From Burkholderiales bacterium (GTDB lineage: Bacteria; Pseudomonadota; Gammaproteobacteria; Burkholderiales; SG8-39), in the NCBI GenBank assembly GCA_016649475.1, contig JAENXP010000023.1, positions 1 to 11,780 of the forward strand: a stretch of DNA of 11,780 nt. Reading direction: 5' to 3'. Shown here in pieces: positions 1 to 6,275 of the stretch (positions within the stretch are counted from its first letter, which is position 1; each line of letters opens with the position of its first letter). The notes below the pieces were generated by a model. It was not told the DNA's origin. It saw only the letters and a list, made by a program, of their open reading frames with translations, and ran no database searches. The position numbers and the translations under genes were made by a program.

Positions 1-635
1 ACCACCGATCCGGGGGTGGTCGCCAGATTGCGGCCTACCGAAAAGCCGCTGCCGTCGACCATGCGCAGATCCCCCGCGCGCTGGTCCTCAGACCAGTTCC
101 TGAGGCCCGCGAGCAGGCTCTGCCCTTCGGTTTCGTGGAATTTTCGTATCGCCACCGGGTTGGTGAAGAAATAGTTGGCCGGGGCAAGCGCATTGAACCA
201 CTGGCGCACCCAGAATGCGGCGCGGCGCCGGTTGTGCTTGGTCATCGCGGGAGTGTCGTAGACGGCCTCGCCGATCCAGCGGGTGTAGAGCAGGTAGCGC
301 TGCTTGAGCAGATCGTAGAATGGGTTATCGCGCCAGTCGGCGGCATCGAAGCGCGTGTCGCCTTCGGCCGGCTTGACGTAGTCTTCCTGCTCCAGCCCGA
401 GCGCGCGGCGCAACGCGTGCACTTCCAGCGCGCCGGCTTCGCGCGCGAGTTTGTCCATCGCATGCAGCCATTCCTGCGGGTGCTGTGCCCAGGCCTGCTG
501 CGACTGGAATATCGATGCGTACATGCCGAAGGGGTCGAGCACCGATTGCAGGGTGCGCGCGAGGTCCGGCGGCGCGGGCGTGGCGCGATGCTGCGCTGTG
601 GTGCGTTCGTCGGGTTTGACCAGAACGGTGGACAT
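1..635 (-). CDS. phaC: Polyhydroxyalkanoate synthase, N-terminal part (partial at window edge)
   Basis: Polymerises hydroxyacyl-CoA into polyhydroxyalkanoate on cytoplasmic storage granules. I translated 211 residues from the ATG at 635. The start of the PhaC N-terminal domain is clear: RFDAADWRDNPFYDLLKQ (about 95-112), YLLYTRW (114-120), a K-x-x-x-R-R patch, FWVRQWFNAL (141-150), PANYFFTNP (152-160) and FSVGRNLATTPGS (198-210). These match the conserved run that precedes the alpha/beta-hydrolase core in class I synthases. The catalytic Cys lipase box, Asp and His lie beyond position 1, so activity cannot be judged. The 5' untranslated region predicted from the promoter at 668-695 is only about 25 nt, and the Shine-Dalgarno sequence is weak. 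The gene is divergent from ribBX. Class I is favoured, but class II or another PhaC-like subgroup is not excluded. Confidence 0.9.
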   Translation of the reverse strand, partial: MSTVLVKPDERTTAQHRATPAPPDLARTLQSVLDPFGMYASIFQSQQAWAQHPQEWLHAMDKLAREAGALEVHALRRALGLEQEDYVKPAEGDTRFDAADWRDNPFYDLLKQRYLLYTRWIGEAVYDTPAMTKHNRRRAAFWVRQWFNALAPANYFFTNPVAIRKFHETEGQSLLAGLRNWSEDQRAGDLRMVDGSGFSVGRNLATTPGSV

Positions 636-667
636 GATCGGAATCGTCTAGAAAGGTCTCTGATCCA

Positions 668-695
668 AATATAATCCCGGCGGATGCGGTTTCAA
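668..695 (-). promoter_or_regulatory. Predicted sigma-70 promoter of phaC
   Basis: On the minus strand, TTGAAA (690-695) is followed after 16 bp by TATATT (668-673). Both hexamers are close to consensus, and the predicted start of transcription lies about 25 nt upstream of the phaC ATG. It shares the 175-bp intergenic region 636-810 with the divergent ribBX promoter. Confidence 0.6.
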
Positions 696-776
696 GCGCC
701 CGCGATGGCGAAATGAGCATTTTGTTTGACCTTGCTCAAGTTGGCGCGAGCAGCCGCTGGCGCCCCGGGAAACGCT

Positions 777-782
777 TATAAT
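777..782 (+). promoter_or_regulatory. Predicted -10 element of the ribBX operon
   Basis: A perfect TATAAT lies 28 bp upstream of the ribBX start codon. No good -35 hexamer sits 16-18 bp upstream; the nearest TTGACC (726-731) is 45 bp away. The promoter may therefore rely on an activator or a poor -35. With transcription starting around 789, the leader is too short to hold an FMN riboswitch. Confidence 0.5.
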
Positions 783-798
783 CGCGGGGTTCCCCGCG
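783..798 (+). repeat. Perfect inverted repeat in the ribBX leader, abutting the ribosome-binding site
   Basis: CGCGGGG (783-789) and CCCCGCG (792-798) are exact reverse complements separated by TT. The repeat runs from immediately after the TATAAT into the first base of the Shine-Dalgarno GGAG (798-801), which lies 9 nt before the ATG. It could be an operator-like palindrome or a small hairpin, but a two-base loop is too tight without opening one pair. If transcription starts near 789, only one arm is in the mRNA, which favours a DNA site or nothing. Confidence 0.45.
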
Positions 799-810
799 GA
801 GTGACGTCAA

Positions 811-1950
811 ATGAACCAGGTCCATCGTCTGTTCGACCAGCAATCGGATGGCAGCATCAGCCGCACCGAGGAGATCATCGCCGATATCAAGGCCGGCAAA
901 ATGGTGATCCTGGTGGATGAGGAAGACCGCGAGAACGAGGGCGACCTCGTGTTTGCGGCGGATTTTGTCACGCCCGAGGCGATCAACTTCATGGCCAGGC
1001 ATGCGCGCGGCCTGATTTGCCTCACCCTGACCGAGGAGCGCTGCCGCCAATTGCAGCTTCCGCCGATGACGCAGGAGAACCGCTCCTCCCACGGCACGGC
1101 TTTTACCGTTTCGATAGAGGCCGCAGCCGGGGTCACCACCGGGATATCGGCGCACGACCGCGCCCGCACGGTGCAAGCGGCGGTGGCACACGGGGCGAAG
1201 CCCGGAGACATCGTCCAGCCCGGGCATATTTTTCCGATCGCAGCCGAACCCGGCGGTGTGCTGGTGCGCGCGGGGCACACGGAAGCCGGCTGCGACCTGA
1301 CGGCGCTCGCCGGGCTTACGCCCGCAGCGGTGATCTGTGAAATCATGAAAGACGACGGCAGCATGGCCAGGCTGCCCGATCTGATCGAGTTCGGGAAAGA
1401 GCACGGCCTGAAAATAGGCACCATTGCCGATTTGATTCATTTCCGCAGCCAGACGGAGTCGCTGGTCGAGCGCGTTGCCGAGCGCGACATCGCCACGGTG
1501 CACGGCGCATTTCGCATGCTTGCCTACCGCGAGAAGATCTCGGGCGCGACCCACCTGGCGCTGGTGCGCGGCGCCATCGACGCCGATACGCCCACGCTGG
1601 TGCGCGTGCACGAACCGCTGTCCATGCTCGACCTGCTCGACACCGCACCGGGCGCCCACTCCTGGGGCGTGCACGAGGCGCTGGCGGCAATCGGCGCAGC
1701 GGGCAACGGCGTCATGGTGCTGCTCAATTGCGCCGAGAGCGCGTTGCAGCTTGCCGAGCGCGTCCTGAGCGCATCCAAGCCGCGGCCGGCGGCGAAAATG
1801 GAACTGCTGACCTATGGCATAGGCGCACAGATCCTGCGCGATCTCAATGTAAGCAAGATGCGGCTGATGGCGACACCGCGCAAGATGCCCAGCATGGCCG
1901 GCTGGGATCTGGAAGTGGCCGAGTACGTACAGCCGAAAGCGGGACTATGA
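811..1950 (+). CDS. ribBX: 3,4-dihydroxy-2-butanone 4-phosphate synthase with degenerate GTP cyclohydrolase II-like domain (RibBX type)
   Basis: The N-terminal half converts ribulose 5-phosphate to 3,4-dihydroxy-2-butanone 4-phosphate and formate, supplying the four-carbon unit of riboflavin. In the 379-residue product, the DHBP synthase domain (about 18-211) is intact: acidic loop [10 protein letters not shown] (36-45), RHARGLICL (63-71), [12 protein letters not shown] (107-118), [14 protein letters not shown] (155-168). The C-terminal half (about 212-379) has the GTP cyclohydrolase II fold outline (VRVHEPL, then [19 protein letters not shown]). It lacks the family's CxxxxxxxxxxCxC zinc ligands and the RQEGRGIGL catalytic segment, so GTP cyclohydrolase activity is not expected. 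This matches the RibBX variant known in Proteobacteria; databases usually label such proteins RibBA. First gene of the run; GGAG at 798-801 supports the start. Its stop overlaps the ribH start (ATGA). Confidence 0.93.
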   Translation: MNQVHRLFDQQSDGSISRTEEIIADIKAGKMVILVDEEDRENEGDLVFAADFVTPEAINFMARHARGLICLTLTEERCRQLQLPPMTQENRSSHGTAFTVSIEAAAGVTTGISAHDRARTVQAAVAHGAKPGDIVQPGHIFPIAAEPGGVLVRAGHTEAGCDLTALAGLTPAAVICEIMKDDGSMARLPDLIEFGKEHGLKIGTIADLIHFRSQTESLVERVAERDIATVHGAFRMLAYREKISGATHLALVRGAIDADTPTLVRVHEPLSMLDLLDTAPGAHSWGVHEALAAIGAAGNGVMVLLNCAESALQLAERVLSASKPRPAAKMELLTYGIGAQILRDLNVSKMRLMATPRKMPSMAGWDLEVAEYVQPKAGL

Positions 1951-2417
1951 GGGAGATCAAACCCGGTCTGGACGGGGCGGGCCTGCGCATTGCCGTTGTG
2001 CGCGGCCGCTTCAACGAGAGCATCGGCGCCGGCCTGCTGGCCTCTTGCCTGGAGCGCCTGGGGGCGCTCGGGGTACGCTCCGAGCGCATTTTGCTGGTGA
2101 GCGTACCCGGTGCGCTGGAGATTTCGCTTGCGCTGCAGCAGCTCGCGGCCACTGGCCACTACGATGCGCTGATCGCACTGGGTGCGGTGGTGCGCGGCGA
2201 TACCTATCATTTCGAGGTCGTATCCAACGAGTCCGCCTCCGGCATCACCCAGGTACAACTCGATGCAGGCGTGCCGGTAGCCAACGGCATACTCACCACC
2301 GATACCGAAGAACAGGCCCTGGCGCGGGTGCGGCAGAAGGGCAGCGATTGCGCCGAAGTGGCGGTGGAGATGGCCAATCTGGCCAGGGAAATCAGGAATG
2401 AAAAACGCACGGCATAA
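1947..2417 (+). CDS. ribH: 6,7-dimethyl-8-ribityllumazine synthase
   Basis: Condenses the RibB product with 5-amino-6-ribitylamino-uracil to give lumazine, the penultimate step to riboflavin. The 156-residue length is typical. Motifs in order: RFNESI (21-26), VPGALEI (53-59) for substrate binding, [15 protein letters not shown] (78-92) with the catalytic His at residue 88, [20 protein letters not shown] (108-127) with the phosphate-binding Arg at its end. The ATG overlaps the ribBX stop by 4 nt (ATGA), so translation is probably coupled; its own Shine-Dalgarno sequence is weak. Pairing with the DHBP synthase gene puts the enzyme beside the source of one of its two substrates. A longer upstream open frame exists, but it lies inside ribBX and does not resemble lumazine synthase. 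Confidence 0.97.
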   Translation: MREIKPGLDGAGLRIAVVRGRFNESIGAGLLASCLERLGALGVRSERILLVSVPGALEISLALQQLAATGHYDALIALGAVVRGDTYHFEVVSNESASGITQVQLDAGVPVANGILTTDTEEQALARVRQKGSDCAEVAVEMANLAREIRNEKRTA

Positions 2418-2853
2418 GGCGCGCGAACTGGCGTTGCAGGGCTTGTACCAGTGGTTGCTTGCCGCGGAACACGCGGATGAAATTCGCGCGCAGCTGGCCG
2501 AGTTCAAGGATTACGACAAGACCGATCAGAAGTATCTTGAGCGGCTGCTGAACGGCGTTATCGCCGATGCCGCCGAACTCGAAGCCGCATTCAGTCCCTT
2601 GCTCGACCGTCCGGTCGATGAACTCTCGCCGGTGGAGCGGGGCGTGCTGCTGATCGGCGCCTACGAACTGGCACATGTACCCGACGTACCCTACAAGGTA
2701 GTGATCAACGAGGCGGTGGAACTGGCGAAGTCCTACGGCGGAACCGACGGCCACAAATACGTCAACGGCGTGCTCGACAAGCTTGCCGCACGCTTGCGCC
2801 CGGCTGAAGTGCAGGCGCGCAAGACCGGCGCGGGCAAGGCTGCCGCGGTCTGA
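2398..2853 (+). CDS. nusB: Transcription antitermination factor NusB
   Basis: An all-helical RNA-binding protein that, with NusE (S10), recognises boxA in rRNA leaders and promotes processive antitermination. The 151-residue sequence shows the family pattern: [15 protein letters not shown] (5-19), [14 protein letters not shown] (41-54), [17 protein letters not shown] (75-91), [19 protein letters not shown] (97-115), [11 protein letters not shown] (120-130). The Lys/Ala-rich tail beyond residue 137 is longer than in E. coli NusB (139 residues) and probably disordered. The start lies 20 nt inside ribH, with AGGGA (2385-2389) 8 nt upstream. The ribH-nusB order is widely conserved in Proteobacteria. 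Confidence 0.97.
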   Translation: MKNARHKARELALQGLYQWLLAAEHADEIRAQLAEFKDYDKTDQKYLERLLNGVIADAAELEAAFSPLLDRPVDELSPVERGVLLIGAYELAHVPDVPYKVVINEAVELAKSYGGTDGHKYVNGVLDKLAARLRPAEVQARKTGAGKAAAV

Positions 2854-2859
2854 ACAGAT

Positions 2860-3825
2860 TTGGCGTCTGAATTCGACATCATCCGCCGCCATTTTGCCCG
2901 CCCGGTGAAGCGCGCCTTGCTGGGCGTGGGCGACGACTGTGCCTTGTTCGCGCCGGACCCGGGCGAGGTGCTGGCGGTGTCCACCGACATGCTGGTCGAG
3001 GGGCAGCATTTTCTCGCCGGCGCCGACGCAGCCAAGCTCGGACACAAGGCGCTGGCGGTGAATCTTTCCGATCTCGCGGCGATGGGCGCCGCGCCGCGCT
3101 ACGCCACACTCGCCCTCGCCCTGCCCGATGCCGATGAGAGCTGGCTCGCGCAGTTTGCCCAGGGATTGTTCGGGCTCGCACAGGCTTTCGGCGTGGAATT
3201 GATCGGCGGCGACACCACGCGCGGGCCGCGCAACATCTCCATCACTGTGATCGGCTCGGTGCCGCCTGCACTGGCCTTGCGCCGCGACGGCGCCAAAGCC
3301 GGCGACGAGGTCTGGCTGTCGGGCTGCACCGGTGATGCAGCGCTGGCGCTGGCGCACCAGCAGCGGCGCATACGCCTGGGCGATGCAGCGCTGGCGCACT
3401 GTCTTGCGCGCCTGGATACGCCGGTGCCCTGTATTGCATTGGGCATGGCGCTGCGCGGCATCGCGTCCAGCGCCATCGACGTTTCGGATGGCCTGGTGGC
3501 TGATCTCGGCCACATCGCCGAGCGCTCCGCCGTGGCGCTCGAGCTGCGCTATGCGCAGTTGCCGCGTTCGCGCGCGCTAAGAGCTTGCGCGGACGAGAGC
3601 CTCGTGCAGCACTGCCTGCTCGCCGGCGGCGACGATTACGAGCTCGCATTCACCGCCAGCCCGGACGCGCGCGCAAGAGTCGAAGCGGTCGCGTCCGAGC
3701 TGGGCCTCACGCTGACTCGCGTTGGCGGTGTCAGCGCGGGCGGGCCGGGACCAGTGTCCGTGTACGACGCCGGCGGAAACGTCATGAAAATCGAAAGCAG
3801 GGGGTTCGACCACTTTGGCAGCTGA
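2860..3825 (+). CDS. thiL: Thiamine-monophosphate kinase
   Basis: Phosphorylates thiamine monophosphate with ATP to the active cofactor thiamine diphosphate in the cytoplasm. The 321-residue product has the PurM/ThiL fold: VGDDCALF (23-30), STDMLVEGQHF (41-51), KALAVNLSDLAAMGAAPRY (63-81), GGDTTRGP (116-123), SAIDVSDGLVADLGHIA (204-220) and GGDDYEL (256-262). Mg/nucleotide-binding Asp residues are present in each. The start is TTG at 2860, 6 nt after nusB. It gives the family-typical beginning MASEFDIIRRHF, whereas the first ATG (residue 44) would remove the ATP-binding GDD motif. No good Shine-Dalgarno sequence is visible, so it probably depends on coupling to nusB. An exact 16-base direct repeat occurs inside the gene (3334-3349 and 3382-3397). 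Confidence 0.96.
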   Translation: MASEFDIIRRHFARPVKRALLGVGDDCALFAPDPGEVLAVSTDMLVEGQHFLAGADAAKLGHKALAVNLSDLAAMGAAPRYATLALALPDADESWLAQFAQGLFGLAQAFGVELIGGDTTRGPRNISITVIGSVPPALALRRDGAKAGDEVWLSGCTGDAALALAHQQRRIRLGDAALAHCLARLDTPVPCIALGMALRGIASSAIDVSDGLVADLGHIAERSAVALELRYAQLPRSRALRACADESLVQHCLLAGGDDYELAFTASPDARARVEAVASELGLTLTRVGGVSAGGPGPVSVYDAGGNVMKIESRGFDHFGS

Positions 3826-4321
3826 CGCAATCCTGCGCCCGAGCGCGGGCTTCATGCTGGCGCATCCGGCGCGTTTCATCGCGCTTGGCTTTGGCACCGG
3901 ACTGTCGCCCTTTGCGCCCGGCACGGTGGGCACGCTGCTCGGCTTTCCCGTCTACTGGATCAGCGCGGAACTGCTCGCCCCCTATGGGCCGTTCGCGCAG
4001 CTGGCGCTCATCGCGGCGCTGTTTGCGCTGGGCGTATGGGCCTGCGCGCGCACCGGGCGCGACCTGGGCATCGCCGATCACAGCGGCATGAACTGGGACG
4101 AAATCGTCGCGTTCCAGCTGGTGCTGATGCTCACGCCGGCAGCATGGCAGTGGCAGGCGTTCGCGTTTTTCGGCTTCCGTTTTTTCGATGTGGTCAAACC
4201 GCCGCCGATCCGCCAGGTCGACGCCCGGCTGAAGGGCGGCCTGGGGGTAATGCTCGACGATATACTCGCGGCGTTCTATACGCTGCTCGCAATGGCCGCG
4301 ACCAAGGCCTTGATTGGCTGA
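3815..4321 (+). CDS. pgpA: Phosphatidylglycerophosphatase A
   Basis: An inner-membrane phosphatase that converts phosphatidylglycerol phosphate to phosphatidylglycerol. At 168 residues it matches the usual length. Motifs: LGFGTGLSPFAPGTVGTLLG (24-43), NWDEIVAF (93-100), FRFFDVVKPPPIRQVD (121-136) and GGLGVMLDD (141-149), whose acidic residues fit the Mg-dependent active site. Hydrophobic segments lie at about 40-57, 60-77, 97-118 and 148-167. The chosen start is TTG at 3815, overlapping the thiL end by 11 nt, with GGGG at 3801-3804 about 10 nt upstream. The alternative ATG at 3854 (residue 14) would also keep all motifs. The thiL-pgpA overlap is a common proteobacterial pairing without an obvious functional link. 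Confidence 0.95.
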   Translation: MAADAILRPSAGFMLAHPARFIALGFGTGLSPFAPGTVGTLLGFPVYWISAELLAPYGPFAQLALIAALFALGVWACARTGRDLGIADHSGMNWDEIVAFQLVLMLTPAAWQWQAFAFFGFRFFDVVKPPPIRQVDARLKGGLGVMLDDILAAFYTLLAMAATKALIG

Positions 4322-4327
4322 TGCCCG

Positions 4328-4819
4328 ATGAACGCTGACATGATTGGCACGCTCGCGACACTGGTCGGCGCAAAGCTGAAGGCGCAGGGCGCCATGCTTG
4401 CGACCGCCGAATCCTGCACCGGCGGTTGGGTCGCGCAGGCGGTCACGGCCATCGCCGGCAGCTCGGACTGGTTCGAGCGCGGCTTCGTCACCTATTCGAA
4501 CGAGGCCAAAGAGGAGATGCTGGGCGTAGCCGCCGGCACCCTGGCGGCGCACGGCGCGGTGAGCGAACAGACCGCGCGCGAGATGGCGGCCGGAGCGCTG
4601 GCGCACAGCCGCGCGCAAGTGGCGGTCGCGGTTACCGGCATCGCCGGCCCCAGCGGCGGTTCGCCGGAAAAGCCGGTGGGCACCGTGTGCTTCGCCTGGG
4701 GCTTGAAGGAGGGGACGCATAGTGCAGAAACGCGGCGCTTCAATGGGGATAGGGAAAGCGTGCGGCATCAGTCGGTGATCGTTGCGCTGCAAGGCGTGCT
4801 GGACTTGCTGGACGGCTGA
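4328..4819 (+). CDS. pncC: Nicotinamide-nucleotide amidohydrolase (CinA C-terminal domain, stand-alone)
   Basis: Hydrolyses nicotinamide mononucleotide to nicotinate mononucleotide and ammonia, recycling NMN from NAD use (for example by bacterial DNA ligase). The 163-residue protein is the CinA C-terminal domain alone, without the N-terminal molybdopterin-binding-like domain of full CinA. Motifs: AESCTGGWVAQAVT (27-40) with the likely nucleophile Ser29, GFVTYSNEAKEEMLGV (52-67), VAVTGIAGPSGGSPEKPVGT (99-118), and a basic NGDRESVRHQSV near the end. It starts 6 nt after pgpA and is the last gene of the run; the next gene has its own promoter. Often annotated cinA or as a damage-inducible protein, but there is no SOS box in front of it here. 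Confidence 0.94.
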   Translation: MNADMIGTLATLVGAKLKAQGAMLATAESCTGGWVAQAVTAIAGSSDWFERGFVTYSNEAKEEMLGVAAGTLAAHGAVSEQTAREMAAGALAHSRAQVAVAVTGIAGPSGGSPEKPVGTVCFAWGLKEGTHSAETRRFNGDRESVRHQSVIVALQGVLDLLDG

Positions 4820-4848
4820 ATCGCGACCACGCAATAAGGCAATCGAGC

Positions 4849-4876
4849 TTGACCCGGGCTCGGGCTGGCCTAGAAT
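4849..4876 (+). promoter_or_regulatory. Predicted sigma-70 promoter of the AmmeMemoRadiSam pair
   Basis: TTGACC (4849-4854) is followed after 16 bp by TAGAAT (4871-4876). Transcription would start near 4883, about 22 nt before the ATG at 4905. Because the in-frame ATG at 4875 falls inside the -10 box, this promoter favours the 4905 start. It separates the module from the upstream run, although read-through from pncC remains possible because no terminator with a T-tract is visible between them. Confidence 0.6.
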
Positions 4877-4904
4877 GAAAGTTAGCCTCTCCCGAATCCG
4901 AGCC

Positions 4905-6275
4905 ATGATTTCACTTCGCCCCGCCGCCGTCGCCGGTGCGTTTTATCCGGCCGCCCCGCGCGAACTGGCGCGGGAGGTCGACGACATGCTCGGTCTCAGC
5001 GCGGGCGGTGGCCTCGTTCCCGGTTTTCCCAAGGCGTTGATCGTACCCCACGCCGGGTATATCTATTCCGGCAGCGTCGCCGCCGAAGCGTACGACAGGC
5101 TGCGTCCCGCGCGCGGGATCGTGCGCCGCGTGGTGCTGCTCGGCCCCTGCCATCGCGTGCCGGTGCGCGGGCTCGCTTTGCCCGACGCGGCCGCGTTCGA
5201 AACGCCGCTGGGCCGCGTACCGATAGACCAGACTGCGGTCGCATCCCTCGCCGGCTTGCCGCAGGTGGTGGTGAGTAGCGCGGTGCACGCCGGGGAGCAT
5301 GCGCTGGAAGTGCAACTTCCGTTTTTGCAACGCGTGCTGGGCGAATTCAGCCTGGTGCCGCTGGCGGTGGGGGCGGCCGCGCCCGCGGAGGTCGCCGAGG
5401 TGATCGAAAAGCTCTGGGGCGGCGAAGAAACGCTGATCCTAGTCAGTTCCGACTTGTCGCACTACCATGCCTATGAGGAAGCCTGCGCCATCGACCGGGG
5501 TACGGCCACAGCAATACTGGACTTCTCCGCCGATATCGACCACGAGCAGGCCTGCGGCGCGACCCCGGTCGCGGGCTTGCTGTTAGCGGCCAAGCGCCAC
5601 GGCCTGACTGCGGAACTGCTGGACCTGCGCAATTCCGGTGACACCGCCGGCGGCCGCGGTCGCGTGGTGGGTTATGGCTCGTTCGCTTTCTGGGACGGTG
5701 CTCCGCGCTTTACCGCGGAGCACGCACGCACCCTGCTCGGCATCGCAAGAAACAGCATAGAGGCGGCGCTGGGCGTGTGCGAGGCGCAGCCCCTGCCCGA
5801 CGCAGCCTGGCTCAAGCCTGCGTGCGCGAGCTTCGTCACGCTGACTCAGAACGGCGCATTGCGCGGCTGCATCGGCTCTTTGGAAGCCCAGCGAGCGCTG
5901 GGCGAGGACGTGAGCCACAACGCACGCGCAGCGGCGTTTTCCGACCCGCGTTTTGCGCCGCTCGCGCGCGAAGAACTCGGCGCTACGCGCATAGAGGTTT
6001 CGCTCCTTGCCACGCCGAAGCTGCTCGCGTTTGCCGATCACGCCGACCTGATCGCACAGCTGCGTCCGGGCGAAGACGGCCTGATTCTGGAATGCGGCGG
6101 ATCGCGCGCCACCTTTCTGCCGCAGGTCTGGGACAGCCTGCCCGATCCGGAGCAGTTCCTCGCCGAACTCAAGCGCAAGGCCGGCGTCGCGGGCGTGAGC
6201 ACGGCCAAATGCCGCATCCGGCGCTACCGGGTGCTGAAATGGAAGGAGGAGTTACGCGAGGACGACAGCGCATGA
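4905..6275 (+). CDS. AmmeMemoRadiSam system fusion protein: MEMO1-like domain (B) fused to AMMECR1 domain (A)
   Basis: A 456-residue fusion. Residues about 3-265 form a MEMO1/AmmeMemoRadiSam-B domain: RPAAVAGAFYP (5-15), VPHAGYIYSG (47-56), GPCHRVPVRG (80-89), GEHALEVQLPFL (130-141), SSDLSHYH (181-188), ACGATPVAGLL (216-226). His49, His83 and Cys217 match the metal-binding His/His/Cys of MEMO1, which is related to class III extradiol dioxygenases. Residues about 268-450 form an AMMECR1 domain with the invariant LRGCIG (319-324). Human AMMECR1 is mutated in a disease of unknown molecular basis. No reaction is established to my knowledge, so none is assigned. The start at 4905 is chosen because it begins with the family sequence and follows the promoter; an in-frame ATG at 4875 is the alternative. 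The stop overlaps the radical-SAM partner (ATGA). Confidence 0.93.
   Translation: MISLRPAAVAGAFYPAAPRELAREVDDMLGLSAGGGLVPGFPKALIVPHAGYIYSGSVAAEAYDRLRPARGIVRRVVLLGPCHRVPVRGLALPDAAAFETPLGRVPIDQTAVASLAGLPQVVVSSAVHAGEHALEVQLPFLQRVLGEFSLVPLAVGAAAPAEVAEVIEKLWGGEETLILVSSDLSHYHAYEEACAIDRGTATAILDFSADIDHEQACGATPVAGLLLAAKRHGLTAELLDLRNSGDTAGGRGRVVGYGSFAFWDGAPRFTAEHARTLLGIARNSIEAALGVCEAQPLPDAAWLKPACASFVTLTQNGALRGCIGSLEAQRALGEDVSHNARAAAFSDPRFAPLAREELGATRIEVSLLATPKLLAFADHADLIAQLRPGEDGLILECGGSRATFLPQVWDSLPDPEQFLAELKRKAGVAGVSTAKCRIRRYRVLKWKEELREDDSA

Noticed and set aside
135..674. 179-codon plus-strand open frame over the phaC region
   Set aside because: The minus-strand frame from 635 encodes a recognisable PHA synthase N-terminus; the plus-strand product has no family features.
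636..810. FMN (RFN) riboswitch before ribBX
   Set aside because: No RFN consensus segments were seen, and the -10 box at 777-782 leaves a leader of only about 22 nt.
736..1674. 312-codon minus-strand open frame over ribBX
   Set aside because: Antisense to an intact DHBP synthase domain and without any domain signature.
2392..3513. 373-codon minus-strand open frame across nusB and thiL
   Set aside because: No recognisable protein, while both plus-strand genes have full motif sets; it is a by-product of codon bias.
4328..4819. SOS control of pncC because of its cinA/damage-inducible naming
   Set aside because: No CTGT-N8-ACAG site lies near this gene or its operon promoter; the name reflects other species.
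4782..4904. N-terminal extension of the MEMO-AMMECR1 fusion
   Set aside because: The extension overlaps pncC and the predicted promoter, encodes Cys/Trp-rich non-family sequence, and the MEMO domain begins right at the 4905 ATG.
3782..4906. 374-codon minus-strand open frame across pgpA and pncC
   Set aside because: Same reason: low-complexity composition and no motif, fully covered by two sound plus-strand genes.
5777..6271. Long upstream extension of the radical SAM frame
   Set aside because: It runs inside the AMMECR1 coding region in another frame and is Arg-rich noise; the ATGA junction at 6272 is the natural start.
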